Assembly (NCBI GenBank): GCA_002189035.1 | Contig: NEEC01000007.1 | Span: 2,418,001 to 2,482,000 of the forward strand | Source of the DNA: Utricularia gibba | Taxonomy: Eukaryota; Streptophyta; Magnoliopsida; Lamiales; Lentibulariaceae | Direction: 5' to 3' | Length of the DNA: 64,000 bases | Made by a program: the position numbers and the translations under genes | Notes under the pieces: model-generated | What the model saw: the letters and a program-made list of their open reading frames with translations, nothing else | What the model was told of the DNA's origin: nothing | The model's database searches: none | Part shown: positions 22,700-36,035 of the stretch, piece after piece | Position numbering within the stretch: the first letter of the stretch is position 1 | Layout: every line of letters begins with the position of its first letter

Positions 22700-23940
22700 A
22701 AACAGAGAGATATATGACAGTGGAGGAGCATGAATGACAACCATTTTTTTATGTGGAAACTTTTCAACACCACAAGCTCCTCAAGGCCATCAGAATTTCT
22801 ATTGGCCAAAGTGCAGGTGTCTCGCCTTGTTAATCGGCTTGCAAGTGCTTAAAATAGACACCCCTTTTTGATGCTTCCCAGCCCAAAAAGAAAAAGAGAA
22901 GCTCTTTGTGAGTCCTGTTGGTACACTCCCCAACTCATTGGAGCTCAACGTGCAATTTCGTTCTCCGTCGGCGTAGAGGCAACCTGCTTCTCTGAACAAG
23001 AACAACATCTCGCAGAAAAAAAAAAAGAAAAAATTAGCGAATGCAAAGAACACCTTTTTTTTTTACGTGGAAACACCACCGGTGCTCCGAACATTACAAC
23101 AACAAGGAGAAAACGAAAACTCGATGAAACCGCGCGTTAATAGATCTAAAAAACTTAATGCAATACCCCATACAGATTTCCGATCTCCGATTCTGAGGAA
23201 ACCGATCAATTTCATGGCGTCTCGCTCTCTCTGCGGCATGCGCATCTCCGATAGACTGTAACTGCTAATTCCCAGTCCCGTAGCTCTCTCCGCCTTTTGG
23301 GCCTTTTAGCGCGATATGGGCCGGTCTGATCCATATAATGATGGTAAAGTATAATTTTATGTTTTATTTGAAAATTCCTCATAATTGTATATACTGAGCA
23401 TTTTAATAATTAAAAAAATAGAGTGAATATCCCCACGTGCCTATTTCCTTATTTGTTCCCTAGACTTTTCTGGGCAATGGGAAGGGACGAATGGTAATGT
23501 TGCAGATTCGGTAATTCCCACGTGCCTAAGCGGATGTTTGGCAGTTGATTTTAAGTTGTTTTAATATTGTAATCATTTTTATATTATTTTTTATTATAAG
23601 CTAAAAATTGACTTTAAATAAAGGTAAGAGATGATTTAGTTTCTCTTTTCTCATTTGAAATTTATTGTTATTAGTATAATTTATTTAATAATGATTAATA
23701 AGTCTTCACACACATCATCTAAAATTTATTTATTGTTTTTATTTTTAGAGTAAAAGAGTGTTTTCATTAATTGATATAATGTTATAAATAGAATACTTAA
23801 AGATAATATTGAGTTTAATTACAAAATACCCTCTAAAAGGTGTAATTTTCATTTCCATCCCGTGTATTCATTCAAACTGCGTTCTATGATATCTACTGCG
23901 TTCATTCATTCAAACTGCGTTCTATGATATCTTCTGCATA
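22700..23940. other. Intergenic DNA upstream of LRX
   Basis: A TATATCTC motif near 22710 on the minus strand could serve the LRX promoter. Two GGGCC-type site II elements lie near 23300-23325. AT-rich beyond 23340; a direct repeat of CATTCAAACTGCGTTCTATGA occurs at about 23871-23891 and 23908-23928. No gene supported. Confidence 0.4.
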
Positions 23941-26006
23941 CTACAACCTCTGCTGCTTGGTTTCAGCAGACACCAAATACGACAAACCTTTGGTGCTGTC
24001 AACGCCACCGTTATCTGTTGCAGCGACAGCTCCCTTCCCTGACTCCTCCTGCCTCTCGCTGGGGCTCTTCCCAAGTGAGTATTCTCTTATCCTCTCCTCG
24101 GCAAGCGAGGCCTGCATACACATAAACATAGATGATGATTCAGTCACTTCCCCTGGTGATGGGGTTGTGGATGAAGATCACAGCATCAGAAAAACCTCCT
24201 GGTTCCAGTTCGTTCTCAGAACAAACACAATCAGAGTCATGGTCTGAACCATCACACCACCTAGCATTCCCATCCAAATCCCTCTCACCCGAGATTAGCT
24301 TTGAGCCCGAGGAGGCCCCCCAGGGGGAGGCCGAGCACGTAGTAGCAAATAACGTTTACTATTGCTACTGATGTTTGCCATCCTGCGCCCACTGCCACCC
24401 CTGTCGACAACCGGAGAAGCATGTTTCTGTGAATATTGACACAAGTGATCGTGTTGCTTGGTGTTGTGTGTAATGGTTATGATGCGTACCATGGAGGACT
24501 GGTTGAATGCTGTTGAAGAAAATGGTGGCTGCTAAGAAGTATCCCAAGTTGGAAGCTTGTTTGATGACTTCTTCTTGGTTGGAGAACATTCTGGGAATGA
24601 CTGTCGCCAGGCTATTATTGCGACCGAGAATACAGCGCCGATGAGGGTCGACTGTATTACAGTAACTCCTACGGAGAATTTGGCTGCCTTGGGGTTGTTT
24701 GCTCCAAGCTCATTTGAGACACGAACGCTGCAGCATTTTTTATCATCCTGTTACAACGCAAAATAAGCTCATCTGAAGAATATTGATTGTCTTGTTTAGT
24801 ACCTAATTGCAGTGTAGAAGCCAACGCCAACCATCAGTATCCAGATCTCTATGTTCATGCTGAGATAAACAACATTGCTTCAGTCTGTGATTCTAGCACA
24901 CGAGTTCCTCAGTATGAGAAAAGGAAAGAAAACCAACCAAATGGAAATGGCAGCTACAGCGAGCTCTGGATTGCTCAACCAACCAACCATAAGAAGCAGA
25001 ATGGTAAAATACCAGAGTTCTAAGCTGGAGAAACAACAAAGCAATGAGCCTGAGTGTTACCAAACGTTGTTACTAAAGAAACTGCAGTGCAACTTACCAT
25101 AGCATGATAGCTGAGGCGAGTGATAGCTTCACAAAGTTGTAGAGTTGCTGGAAAGCAGAGAAGGAGAATCCAGTCCAAGATTCGGGAAAAGACCAGTGAC
25201 AACATACAGAATTTCACCCAACACTATGAGAAACCATGACAAATTTGCAGCAATAGCTGCCCCCAGAAGTCCTTTGCCCATTACAGTCACAAGAATCCAG
25301 TTCAGGAGAACATGAATTCCCAAGGCAAAAACGGAAATGAAAGTCATAACCCAGATTTTGCTCTGAGCTTGTAGAAACTTTTGAACAGGAAAATTGATAG
25401 CATATGCAAACAACTGAGGAGTGACCCATAACGCATACTTTCCAGCAGCATCTGCGATTCGGTGGCTCTGTTTAATAAGTTTTAGTATGGGGGAAGTAAA
25501 AATGTAGAAAGGAGAAAGAAATGCCGCAGTGACTAATGCAATAATCCAAGATCTTTGCAAGTAGATCCCAAGCATCTTATACTCCCCGGCTCCAACCGCT
25601 TGCCCACAGAGAGTTTCGAGAGCGCTTCCCATTCCTAGCTAATGCAACCAAAGGAGGAGTGAAACAGGTTTTCTCAGAGACTGTTACAGATTCGGAAATA
25701 AGAATGAATAAAAACGCAAATCAGAAGAAGCAATGGTAGATTCACCATGACGCCAAATGCAAAGCCCTCGAGCACATTCTGCACTATTGAAACAGCAGCG
25801 AGCTCGAGCTCCCCAACCCGCCCAACAAAGGCGGCGGTCACGAAGGAGATGGAAAATTGGGCGACGGTGAGGATAATCGCCGGCAGTGCGATGCCCCACA
25901 TGATCTCTGATTCTTCCCATACCTTTCCTCCGAACCCCAGTTTCCCCTTCTCTCCGGCGGGAGCATCAACTTGCAGGGATTTGGGTTGTGTGGGTTCTTC
26001 TTCCAT
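23941..26006 (-). CDS. MATE efflux transporter (DTX family), three 1-base frameshifts
   Basis: Multidrug and toxin extrusion carriers have 12 membrane segments and export organic compounds from the cytosol by cation antiport, at the plasma membrane or tonoplast. Seven exons: 26006-25746, 25638-25098, 25024-24938, 24859-24803, 24727-24490, 24400-24196 and 24111-23941. Family text: ALPAIILTVAQFSISFVTAAF, GMGSALETLCGQAVGAGEYKML, WVTPQLFAYAINFPVQKFLQAQ, CLELWYF, CMNIEIWILM, VRVSNELGANNPKAAKFSV, GVAVGAGWQ, GLPLGGLLG. The frame slips by one at GGG 25184-25186, GGG 24593-24595 and CCC 24288-24290 (plus strand). With one base added at each the exons total 1563 nt (520 aa). Everything else is well preserved, so sequence error is likely. 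The substrate is not deducible. Confidence 0.9.
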
Positions 26007-26043
26007 TGGGTGGCGAGTAGACAAGACTCATCAATGGCGTTGT

Positions 26044-26051
26044 ATTATATA
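26044..26051 (-). promoter_or_regulatory. TATA box of the MATE gene
   Basis: The minus strand reads TATATAAT about 40 bp before the ATG at 26006. The predicted start near 26015-26020 lies after an out-of-frame ATG at 26031, so the transcript would have a very short leader and no upstream ORF. Confidence 0.5.
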
Positions 26052-26059
26052 CATGGGAG

Positions 26060-26926
26060 GAAAGTTGTAGTTGAAGCCGTGGAAATGAAGGCACATGCCA
26101 AATAGACTAGGAAACTTGCAGACCATTCGGTTGTTGGAAAAGCGATTTCATCTTCTCAATAGGGTCCCTGCGTCCAACCAGAAAATACATCATCAACTAG
26201 AGTAGAAAAGGTTAAAGATGGTGGATGATCGTCCACCCACCCGGTTCAGGCGAATAAATGTGGTGGCCATTTCTGTAGATATCAACCAGCGCACACGCAT
26301 CTGACATCCACGTGGCTCAACATTCTGCAATCAAATATATTTCATTTTCTCATTTCACGTTTGGCATTTGCAGGGAATGTTTTTTTTTTTCTTACAAAAC
26401 AAAACAAAACTGCTGCTTCCTTCTTCCGACCACAGAAATCTCTTGTCATTGTGTGCTAGCTGATTTTTGTAGAAGCTAGTGTCTATATTTCACATCAATT
26501 ATAAATGAGGAAGAACATATCCCACATTGATTACAGAAGATAGAAGATATATTTAAATAAAAATATTTTTATTAAAAGAAAAGAACATAAAATCATGAAA
26601 ATTGATAATAAAAACATAAATGGTGATAACTTTGGATGGTGAACAAGTACCATATTTTAATGGGCAGGAGAGATATGGGGGTCCAAAATTTGGTCATATG
26701 GTTTGACAAGAAGGACAACCTGAACCAGCATCCTAAGGTGTGTCAACAGTGAAAACAGACATGCATAAGTTCCAAAGATGTTCTATAAAAAAGTGTTAAT
26801 GTTTTGCTGCAACTAATGAAACCAGAATCAGCGCAAGCTCCGAGGGCCTTTCAAAATGCTCTAACAGCTGTAGATGATGGTGCAAAAAAAGAAAGACACG
26901 CGGCCCCCAAGTGATGGGATTTGTAG
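26060..26926. other. Intergenic DNA between MATE and OST48
   Basis: Includes a CATATCCCACATTG stretch near 26518 similar to the CCCACATCG motif of the TRIM LTRs, possibly an LTR scrap. The region next to 26927 is probably the OST48 3' UTR. No gene supported. Confidence 0.4.
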
Positions 26927-29703
26927 CTACTTGGTATACAGGTACAGCAGTGTGAACACGAAGAAACCGCCCATCTGTGATGGAATATGGATCAATATAA
27001 GAAATGAGCATAGTTGGAGTCAATTGAATAGACAGGTGCATACCATTGTGAATGATGCCCCATAATATGGATATGCTGCAGGTATGAATCTTTCGTACTC
27101 GTTGTGTCTGAATGGCCGAACGGGAATCTGTACATCACAATGTCATATATCATGAGTTGCACAGAACCAGGTGTAACGGATCCACAACAGCATGAAAATG
27201 CATGGTGACTCAAGTCCAATGCACAGTTTGATCAGGGAACCACATAGGATTTGAGCTAGGATGTAGATCAGATGAGGTTTCAATCCATTGAACACACAGC
27301 AAGAGCAAAGTTTCGTCTATAACATTGATTTAAGTCAAGATTTCATGAAAAAGTTCCTTGTAATAAACAGTATCACGAACTAGAGCAACATAGCCGGACT
27401 TACCTGCTTCGATAAATTGATGCTTGAATAACCAAGTCTCTGGTACTCAACCTTGAACTGGAAAACACCATATACATCAGGCACCTTGAATGATGCGTGG
27501 TAAAGGCCCTGAGAATGGAGGAAGCACATGAATTGATACAGAAGTGCACTTGAATGATGTGTGGGAATGGACAGTCCACGGGCGTGGAAGTAGAACCTTC
27601 TGATCAGTTGACATGGTTTTAAGTACATAGGGGCTCATCATGTAGAACTGAAGTTGCAAATCATCAGCAACGTACGGTTCCCAACTAGTACCAGACCATT
27701 CATGGACTTCAACAGAGTATTCCTTCAATCAAATTTAGTGTCAGTGACAGATAAAATTCGGGCATATCACATATTCCACTTAACATTTCCAGAAAGTGAA
27801 AAGCTGGCCTGGGAAATACCACATCATCCTTGATCCGGTATATTGAAGGCTCCTCCACTTCTCCAACTTTGTGATGCCTTACATTGACAGCCTAAAAGGT
27901 GCATATACAAGAAATGACATTAAATATTGCCATAAAGGTGATGAATCTCATACTCAAACAGACCTACCAAAACATTTATGAACCCAAAGGCCTTAAAGGA
28001 AAAAACAACGAAAGTGGGAAATTGCATAATCTAAATGGTTTGTAAACCAAACTGAACAGCGAACCTTCAGGTGACCTCTCTCATGGAAAACCCATCTGCT
28101 GAGCTCAGTTAAAAATTGCTCATTCCCAGATTTCTTATACCTGCTGATTGCAAGAGACCATTTAAAAGGTACACATTCTTCAGGATATTTAACGGTGCAC
28201 GTGACTTTATCATCTTTTAAGGGAAATGCAGAAGCTGAGTTATTCAATGAAATTTTCAGGAGAACAAAATTAAAGATTTCAGCTTGAAGACTGACTTGGA
28301 TGTGCTACCAGATTTCTGCACTGAAGACCTGAAATATCTGGAGAGGCAATCAAACATGGCCAGTAAGATTACTGCTACATAATACAGATGCAATGAAATA
28401 GACTAACCTGTTGCTAAACATGCTAAGTGATCCAGAAATCAAAATCCGCGCATTGTTTCTCGCCTGAAAAAAAATATATCATCAAGAATAATGTTCAGGA
28501 TACACAGCAAAAAAGCTCAAAGTAAATCTCTAAGAAGAGAGAACAAATTAAGGCAGGCGGTGACTTTACACTTGTGTGAAGAAAACATAGCTATTTCTTT
28601 TTCTTTTTTGTTTTTCTGGAGTTCCAGACAAACAGGGGTGTATAGCAATTTCACTACACGATTACCTGCACCACTGAAACTAGCGAGATTGAAGACCCAG
28701 TCAAAGTGGGTGGATTTGAAAGCGCTGTTTTTGGATCCGCAGAGTATGCAGCCGGTGAAGCAGATAGAACCTTTACAACCTGAGATGAAGGGAACAGCCT
28801 TAAAACTAATCAAGAATAGTGAATAAATTGGAGTACTGCAAGCAGAACTAGTGCTCAAAGAAAGAAGGATATTTTACCAAGCTGTTTGCCGTGTTAATGG
28901 AGTGCCCAATTCCCTTGAAAAGCACAGGATCCTGCAAAATTTCTACATTTCTAGCCCAAGAGATAAGGAAAAAAAGGCTTTTCATGATAAAAACTATCAT
29001 AATTACCTCTATTTCCTTGCTTCCCAAAATAACATCTGATCGAATGAAATTGTCGCTGGCAATGAGTGTATGGTCCCCTTCTGTTTCTGAAACAGCATAA
29101 CTTGTGTGATCGATCACCAAAGCTTCTGGATCCTATAAATCACGCATCAAGTATTAATAGATTGCTAACAGCAGATACGCAATCAAAATGCCAAAACAGA
29201 TTGCAAAATCCAACCTCATCAAAGTCAACACCACATTCCACAGCTATCTCACGAATCAACTCAGAAGATGAAGCATCCGCAGCCAGAATCAAATCATGAC
29301 CAGAATCGACAAAGTCTAGAAATGATGCCGCATCAACAGATCCACCAAATCCTAAGTACAAAACGACAAACAAATTAAATCAGTAATTCATGCGGATACA
29401 AGAATGAACAATTAATCCGCTGCACATACGTTCAGTGGTTGGAGAGAAGAGTATGGCAGCGTCGTACAAATACGTCCCGTATCTCTGCAATGCCAGTTTG
29501 GGATCATCGGCCAGCTTGAAATCAAGGTCAAATCCTCGAGTCTCCAACGACTTGAAAAAGAGAGAGTGCGAAGATTTGATCGCGAAATCGTCAAGAAGCA
29601 CCAAAACCCTGCGATCTGTGGGGCTCTCCTCCGAGAAGCCCGATGCAAGAGCCGCTAACGAGATCAGCGAAATAAGAAACCCTTGAAAGAATCGCAGCAC
29701 CAT
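26927..29703 (-). CDS. OST48: Oligosaccharyltransferase 48 kDa subunit (OST48/WBP1)
   Basis: A subunit of the ER oligosaccharyltransferase that transfers glycans to nascent proteins. Thirteen exons: 29703-29430, 29351-29215, 29132-29007, 28931-28878, 28779-28666, 28463-28408, 28328-28296, 28140-28065, 27891-27820, 27722-27597, 27508-27404, 27127-27044 and 26974-26927. All phases agree; total 1305 nt (434 aa), near the known plant length. Seen: signal peptide ([18 protein letters not shown]), [31 protein letters not shown]-like block, [81 protein letters not shown] and a C-terminal membrane helix [14 protein letters not shown] with a short cytosolic end. Fully intact. Confidence 0.97.
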
Positions 29704-29709
29704 ATCTTG

Positions 29710-30663
29710 CGTCTGATCTATAGAATTAAGGTATGGATGCTCAGCTCAATGCGCCAAGGTAGACACTGCAGTCCGGCGGCGTACTCACCGCGCTCGGTAT
29801 CGGAGTCGCACCACCCAATTCCCAAACAGCAGGGTTTTGTGAATATCCAATAATGCCCTTGCGCTCAATGCATAGCAGAGGGGGTAAGTTGTATTGCGTT
29901 GTGTAGACTGCAGAGAAATGAGAATATTATATTTTATCATTAACAGATTATTAACTAAATTGATGTAATAAGACAGATTTATATTTTATTATAAATAAAA
30001 AAATAATGTGAATATTTAATTTCTACAGTAAAAATAACTCTGTATTAAACATGTTACCTATTTTATTTAATATAAATAATCTTTCATATCATACAAACTA
30101 AATCTAATTTGTCTCTCTTTTGCAAAGATGCAAAAGAAATGAAATAGCAGTAACATGAAAACCACTGAGAGGGCACTTGAGAACCTCACTCTGTATGTAT
30201 TAAAGCCTGTATTGCTGATGATGAATGCCCTAATAAACACATCTGGAGCATGAAGTATGAGGGTAGCTATATGTAGTCGTTTTTTTAATTTTTTCTCCCA
30301 AAGAAGTAAATACAACAGCAGCTATGTCTGTCTACAGGAGCGTTGCTTAGCATTATGACCTCTTTCTCTATTGTGACTGGAGACCAACCAAGTCTGGGTA
30401 AATCAATTCTAGAAGATGTCTCTGGGCATCAATCTCTCTCTGCATGAGAGTATGGATTCGATAAGCAATAATCGATGTTCCAACAGATAAACAAGTTAGT
30501 GAGACTACACCAATATGCATATGCTATTTGTTACCTGATTGATTTCCCTTGTGCATCCCCGTGAACCCTAGAGAATTAGATCAGGACCATGTAAGAGGAG
30601 CAGAATCATTCGGATTTGCATTCACATGAGCAACAAGTACGCTGAAGCTTACAAATTTCGTCA
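29710..30663. other. Intergenic DNA between OST48 and HVA22-like
   Basis: The OST48 promoter side (29704-29900) is GC-richer with no clear TATA. From 29920 the DNA is AT-rich. The part near 30300-30663 is likely 3' UTR of the HVA22-like gene. No gene supported. Confidence 0.45.
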
Positions 30664-32633
30664 CTAGTCTGTTTCAGAGTCTGATGATGTCACTGGTTCT
30701 GGAGGAGGCCCTTCGATTGAGGGACGTGTTGTCGGCCTCTGCATTGGGTGAAGGATTCCTTGAACGGCATCATTAGCTGTGCAGAAGAAGAACACAAGTA
30801 GCCATTTCAGCATTAAGTAATCAAAGGCAAGAAAAAAACTCAAGTCCAAGCATTGATAGTCATATACATGGCCATTTATACCTGACTCGAGGAAAATAAA
30901 CATTGAAGAATTCTAAGAAACAGCATCCTATTCTTGTAGCTACGGAAGCTTTGCCATCGTTCATTCAGAAATTGTCTAGTCCTATTTTGGATAGTAAGTT
31001 GAAAATAAGCATGACAGTAAGAGAGAACCACCCCAAGTTTGTACATATGCTGCCGGATACAATTAAACCGAAGTGGAATGCATTCACTAGCTGGAAGATA
31101 TTTCCTCGTTAAAGAGCAAGTACCTAATAACCAAATCTTCATGAAAACCATCTTTGCAACATGGAATTCTCCTTCATGATCACTGACAAATTTCCCCTGC
31201 AAGAATAGGTACATAAATTGCATGAAATTGGAAATCATTGTTTTCTTGGGAGCAAGTTACCATTTCATGGTGAATGAAACTGAGAATTTGATCAAGTTTC
31301 ACTTGATGCCTGTGGAAAAACGGGCGAAGATGGTTCAAGTACAATTGCCTAGCCCCCTGTGGACATGAAAACTTTCAGAAGGCAGGAAAAGTTGTTGAAT
31401 CCCTGGAGATTGAATCCGAAAAGGTACTTTCCAAATTGAAGTAGAAGATTACATAAAAAAGAAGATAATAATAAGAACAGGATGCATGACACAAAATAGA
31501 ACTTAATTTTGGTAATGCCATGCTTACATCAACAGATGGCAGTTGAAGCCAAACTAGAAACGCAAACTTCACATGATAGTAAAAGGGAAACCTGTTATAT
31601 GACACAAGTTAATATCCGTGAAAGCCTTGGTCACTGCAAAGATCCCAAGAGATGTAAAAAGGAGTTCAAGTAATTCAAAAACGACTTCTTTTCACACTGA
31701 AGAAAGAAGATAACAAGAACTTGAACTAGGACGAATGTACTATACCAGTACAGAAATTTATCAGTGAACAGCTCCGCAACACTGAAGGACCCATAAGCTG
31801 CAAACAATTTTACATGTTTATATAAGGTAACATAAAAGTGAAATAATTGGGGATGACCAAACATCACTCTAGTTTTTTGAAACTGTGCCCAAGCGAATAG
31901 AAATCACAAAAATAAAAACCCCACAATTCAAAGAAAATAGATTGTAACCAGCACCACTAACCAGCCCAATACATAAGCCATTTATGTTTCTCAGCCTCGT
32001 CATTTGTCTCAATTGCCTTGAATGTAGAATACACCGGCAACACAACCCCCACAGAGCAGCTGAAAACATGAAAAAAAATATCATCTTTGTAGTATTTACA
32101 TAGAGAAATAAAAATTAACTGCCGATGAAGGAAAAAGATACAGCCAATATACACCATTTAAACACTATGAATAAAACGTCAAAAAAAACCCACCATGCTG
32201 TACGAACAAGAACATTAGAACCAAGAGGACAAAGTAGCAATTTCAACCCAACCTGCAAAACAAAAACACGAGTTTCCAAAACAAATCACAACCTCCACAT
32301 AATAAGGCATAAGAATGCGTAGGTAAACCAGATAACATGTATGATGTAATTAACGAAATTTGAAGCACACTTCGCTACGTCCATCAGAAGCGTAGAAGAC
32401 AAATAGAATTCAGATCATCTGGGAACCACGATCAGAGGCAACGAAACATCCAACCGCACATTAAAATTATCATCCAGGTGCTCGTTTTCGTCAAGGACAC
32501 GAAGTAAGAAAAATTACTAATTTTTCTTGTCCCGCGATTGAAATATCATTCAACCAACTTCAAAAATGAAATTAGTTTTAGATGCAGACTTCGCAAATGG
32601 TACCTCACTCGGATTTGTTCCGAACACCGCCAT
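30664..32633 (-). CDS. HVA22-like (K type): HVA22-like protein (TB2/DP1, REEP family)
   Basis: REEP/DP1 proteins are hairpin membrane proteins that shape ER tubules; plant HVA22 is stress- and ABA-related. Eight exons: 32633-32604, 32252-32194, 32059-31962, 31797-31746, 31591-31528, 31356-31261, 31196-31124 and 30776-30664; total 585 nt (194 aa), all phases consistent. Seen: MAVFGTNPSE start, GLKLLLCPLGSNVLVRTACC, SVGVVLPVYSTFKAIETND, HKWLMYWAAYGSFSVAELF, FPFYYHVKFAFLVWLQLP, RPFFHRHQVKLDQIL, and a Pro/Ser/Thr-rich acidic tail ending SSDSETD. The wording is closest to the K subtype. Divergently transcribed from the TLDc gene at 33292. Confidence 0.93.
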
Positions 32634-33291
32634 TTCTGCAGAGAAACCACAACCGCAGCAACAGACGAACGGAAACTTGACAATCGAGAAATTTTAGGTT
32701 TCACCCGGATCGTAATCTCGTCCGTCTGCATACCCTTGAATTTTTTGATTTCGTTTTAATCGTCATTAAATAATTTCAAAAAAAAAAAATCTTTTTATTT
32801 AATATCAGAGTTGAAAAATTGATTATCATCTTCCAAATTGTGCTTGGAATAGTAAAAAATTATTATATTAAATGTTTGATTGTAGTAATAGGTTCTCTTT
32901 ATGGAAAATATTTTAAATTTTATTTTATTTTGTAAAATAATAAAAATTTGTCTTTTATTTAATTTGAATCACTTCTTCAATTTAAAAAAAGATATTTGAT
33001 GACGTATGAGATTGGGAAATTATTACCATGCAATTCGTCTTTTGAAGGATGTTTGTATCAAATAAGAATTATTAAATTGATTATTACTATTTTAATTAAT
33101 GTCGGGGCGGGATTTGACGGTGTGAGATTAGGGAAATTCTTTCCCGCACTATTGCCCTCCGTAGCGACACGGAACCGGACGCGGTGGTTGTCGGTTTCGT
33201 GAATTTCTGTTCCTGAAGCTCCTGTTTCTCCAGATCTGTATGTAGCTATTTCCAGCTGCTTGATCGAGATCCTTGAGGAGTAGCATTTAGC
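32634..33291. promoter_or_regulatory. Shared intergenic promoter, HVA22-like / TLDc
   Basis: 658 bp separate two divergent start codons. Both ends are GC-richer, the centre (32760-33090) is AT-rich. An E2F-like TTTCCCGC lies at 33140-33147 on the plus strand, within probable promoter or leader of the TLDc gene. No strong TATA box seen at either side. Bidirectional use is inference from layout. Confidence 0.4.
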
Positions 33292-35194
33292 ATGCACGCG
33301 ATCAAGGACAGAGTCTACCAAAAGCTTTCCAGATATTTCTCCGATTCGGAGACGTCTCTTGAGGAGGTGGATCCGCCCTCAAAGGTACCCGTGTTTTGCG
33401 GATTTTATCCGTTCTAACTGAATTGATTGCTGGTTTTGCGAAAAAAAGAAAGAACAAGAAAAATAAAGCATTGGGTTTGTAGTTCCTTCTGGCTGTCCCC
33501 TTGTCCAATCGGTACTAGAAATTGCTCGAAGATAAAATGAAACTTCTACGACTTCCGTATGATATGTTTGTTATTCCAGAGAACAATTTCGTGTTGAACA
33601 AGAAAATGGATTTTGGTTGGAAGCATCATGAGAAAATGGATTTTCGTGTTGAATATTAGAGTAGTGTTTCTAGTTCCTGCTAGTGTTTTATGCTCAGATC
33701 TGTGTTTATACTAGTTTCGCTTGTGTTTAGGGGAGATCCGATGATACAGATGGAAAATCAAGCACTTCTTTGCTGTCCTACGTTCTTAATTTTGATTGGT
33801 TCAGACAAGGTGAAGCGCCCAAAGAGATGAAGAAATCTGGTGGATCAAATTCCTTCAGATGGGGAAGCAAAAGATTTTCTTGGAAGGAAAAGCCCATGGA
33901 AAGGCACCAACAAGAGTGTGATATTAAGTCTGAAATTCCAAATGATGGTGTTCTTGACTCTTCTTCCATTGATCCTTCAGAGAAAGGAGCACCAGGCACC
34001 AGTAGGTGCTCTAATGTGCGCGAAGATGCAAATTCCTATGAAAATTTTAATTGCAGCCTCAAAAATGAATCCGTTTTTGTGAATGAAGATTTGTATCAGT
34101 TCTTTGAGGCATCACTCCCAAATATAGTGAAGGGGTGTCAATGGATCCTGCTATATAGGTAATTAATTCACAAGAAGTCGTTTTCTTGGTTTCTTCTAGT
34201 GCCTACATCTGTGGATTTCTTTGTTAATACTGCATATGATTGAATGCGTGGTGATATAATGAATGAAGGGCAGTACCGCAAGGCATGGTATATCCCTTCA
34301 GACTCTTTTCAGGAAGAGTTCTGGCCTTTCTGGTCCTTGTCTGCTGGTATGACTACTTTGCAATACATTTTTCTTGCTCCATCATAGTATCAGTAGAAAT
34401 TGAGCATTTCTTATGCCAGATTACTGGGGACAAGAAGGGTGCTGTCTTTGGCGGTTTAATTGATTGCCCGTTGAAGCCTACACCAAAACGTAAATATCAA
34501 GTGCGTATTATGTCTCTCTCACTATGATGATTTTGCAGTGGATCTGGATCTTTCCGATTGAATCATTTAATGGACGAAATGGTATTGCTTATACTGCAGG
34601 GAACATATCAAAGTTTTGTTTTCTCAACATTATTTGGCGAACCAAGGATATTTAGAGCAACAGGTACGACTATTCCCTTTACAATGTCTCTGAATTCAGA
34701 GAGAGTTTGATGTCATCTAATGCTTTCGACTCCTAAAAAACTGGGTTCACACTGTGACTAGATAAGAGCTGTTGCTTTGATCTCCTTGCCCAACTTTGAA
34801 AATCATTACAATTTCTGTCATCAGGAGCCAACAGATACTTCTGCTTGTGCTTGAATGACTTGCTTGCTCTAGGGGGAGGTGGAAATTTCGCATTGTGCTT
34901 GAATGAGGATCTGTGAGTTCCAACGCTCCTAAACCAATACCAATCTCAAAGCTATATTGTGCTTCATAGCCTCACTGCTCAATGCCCTGCAGATTATCCG
35001 GTACCAGTGGACCATGCGAAACATTTGGCAGCTTGTGCTTAGCCCATGACCAGGAGTTTGAGGTGAAGGATGTAGAGGTAGGCGATGCATTTCCTATGCA
35101 CTCTTTCTGGTGAAGGATATTGAGCTAAACATCTATTTTTACCAAACATTTGCAGCTGTGGGGCTTCGCACACTTGTCTCAGTGTGGCAACTGA
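33292..35194 (+). CDS. TLDc-domain protein
   Basis: TLDc proteins (OXR1/TBC1D24/NCOA7 type) protect against oxidative stress and in animals bind the V-ATPase; plant roles are less clear. Eight exons: 33292-33384, 33731-34158, 34274-34346, 34420-34500, 34600-34663, 34825-34912, 34993-35077 and 35156-35194; total 951 nt (316 aa), phases consistent. The N-terminal third is polar (DSETSLEEVDPPSK, SFRWGSKRFSWKEKP) and probably unstructured. The TLDc domain spans roughly residues 145-316: LPNIVKGCQWILLYSTARHG, GPCLLITGDKKGAVFGGLI, YQSFVFSTLFGEPRIF, RYFCLCLNDLLALGGGGNFA, CETFGSLCLA, FEVKDVELWGFAH. No catalytic residues or membrane segments are visible. Intact. Confidence 0.92.
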
Positions 35195-35720
35195 ACTGGC
35201 ACCAGGAAGGTTCACATATCTTCTCTCTGTTTATCGACTCAGGAAGCCATTCTTTCAACTCTTGCTTCTTTTCCAGCTCCCGCATCTCCACCCTTCTCCA
35301 GCCTTGCGGGAATTGTGACATTTGAAAGAAAGACGGAAACCTGTACCAGTGCAGTTCTAATCCAATAAAAAAAAAATCTCACTTTATTTTGTCATTTAAA
35401 TTTCGTCTAATAAAAATCGCATATATAATGAATGAGATAAAATAGAAATCGAATTCCAACTTCATGCATGCCGAAATTTCCACTGGATTTGATATTTTAA
35501 TCAAGGTATATTTATTATTGGGTCTTGAAATATTGTTTAGGTAACTAATTCCAACTTTACTAATAATATTTATAAAGTATTGAACTAACGAATTGGTTTA
35601 TATTTAAAACCTCTTTAATTAATTATTATTATAAATAAAAAGTAATATTATTCGTTTTTATATACCATAAAAAATCTGTCTATATATATCAAGAAAATCA
35701 GAAATCGAAATCTAGCGCGA
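35195..35720. other. Intergenic DNA between TLDc and MED32
   Basis: 3' flank of the TLDc gene followed by AT-rich sequence up to the MED32 leader, with a TATATATATC near 35679 that could act as TATA for MED32. No gene supported. Confidence 0.45.
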
Positions 35721-36035
35721 CAGGTTTCTACTCCTCCCCTTTGTCTTGGGACTTCCGACCAAGTTCTTGTCACAGCAGCGGCAGCAGGTACTGAAACAAC
35801 GAGCCTAGGATTCTTTTCCTGCTATTTATCTTGCTAATCAGTTTTTCCGATCGGCGATTTCCTCTAATTACCAGAAGCTTTTATTGTGTATTCTGGGTTA
35901 GGGTTTGCGATTATAATCAGGCGAGTGAATTGTTTTTGGTTGGGAGTTGGTTTAAATTATACGTATGTTTTCGGTTTGCTCAACTTTTATCTATTCATTT
36001 GGTGAATGGTTGAATGTGCAAGTTCATTTATGCAG

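Noticed and set aside
24787-25102. Plus-strand frames opposite the MATE gene
   Set aside because: Antisense shadows of MATE exons 3 and 4, which are supported by family motifs and phased splice sites.
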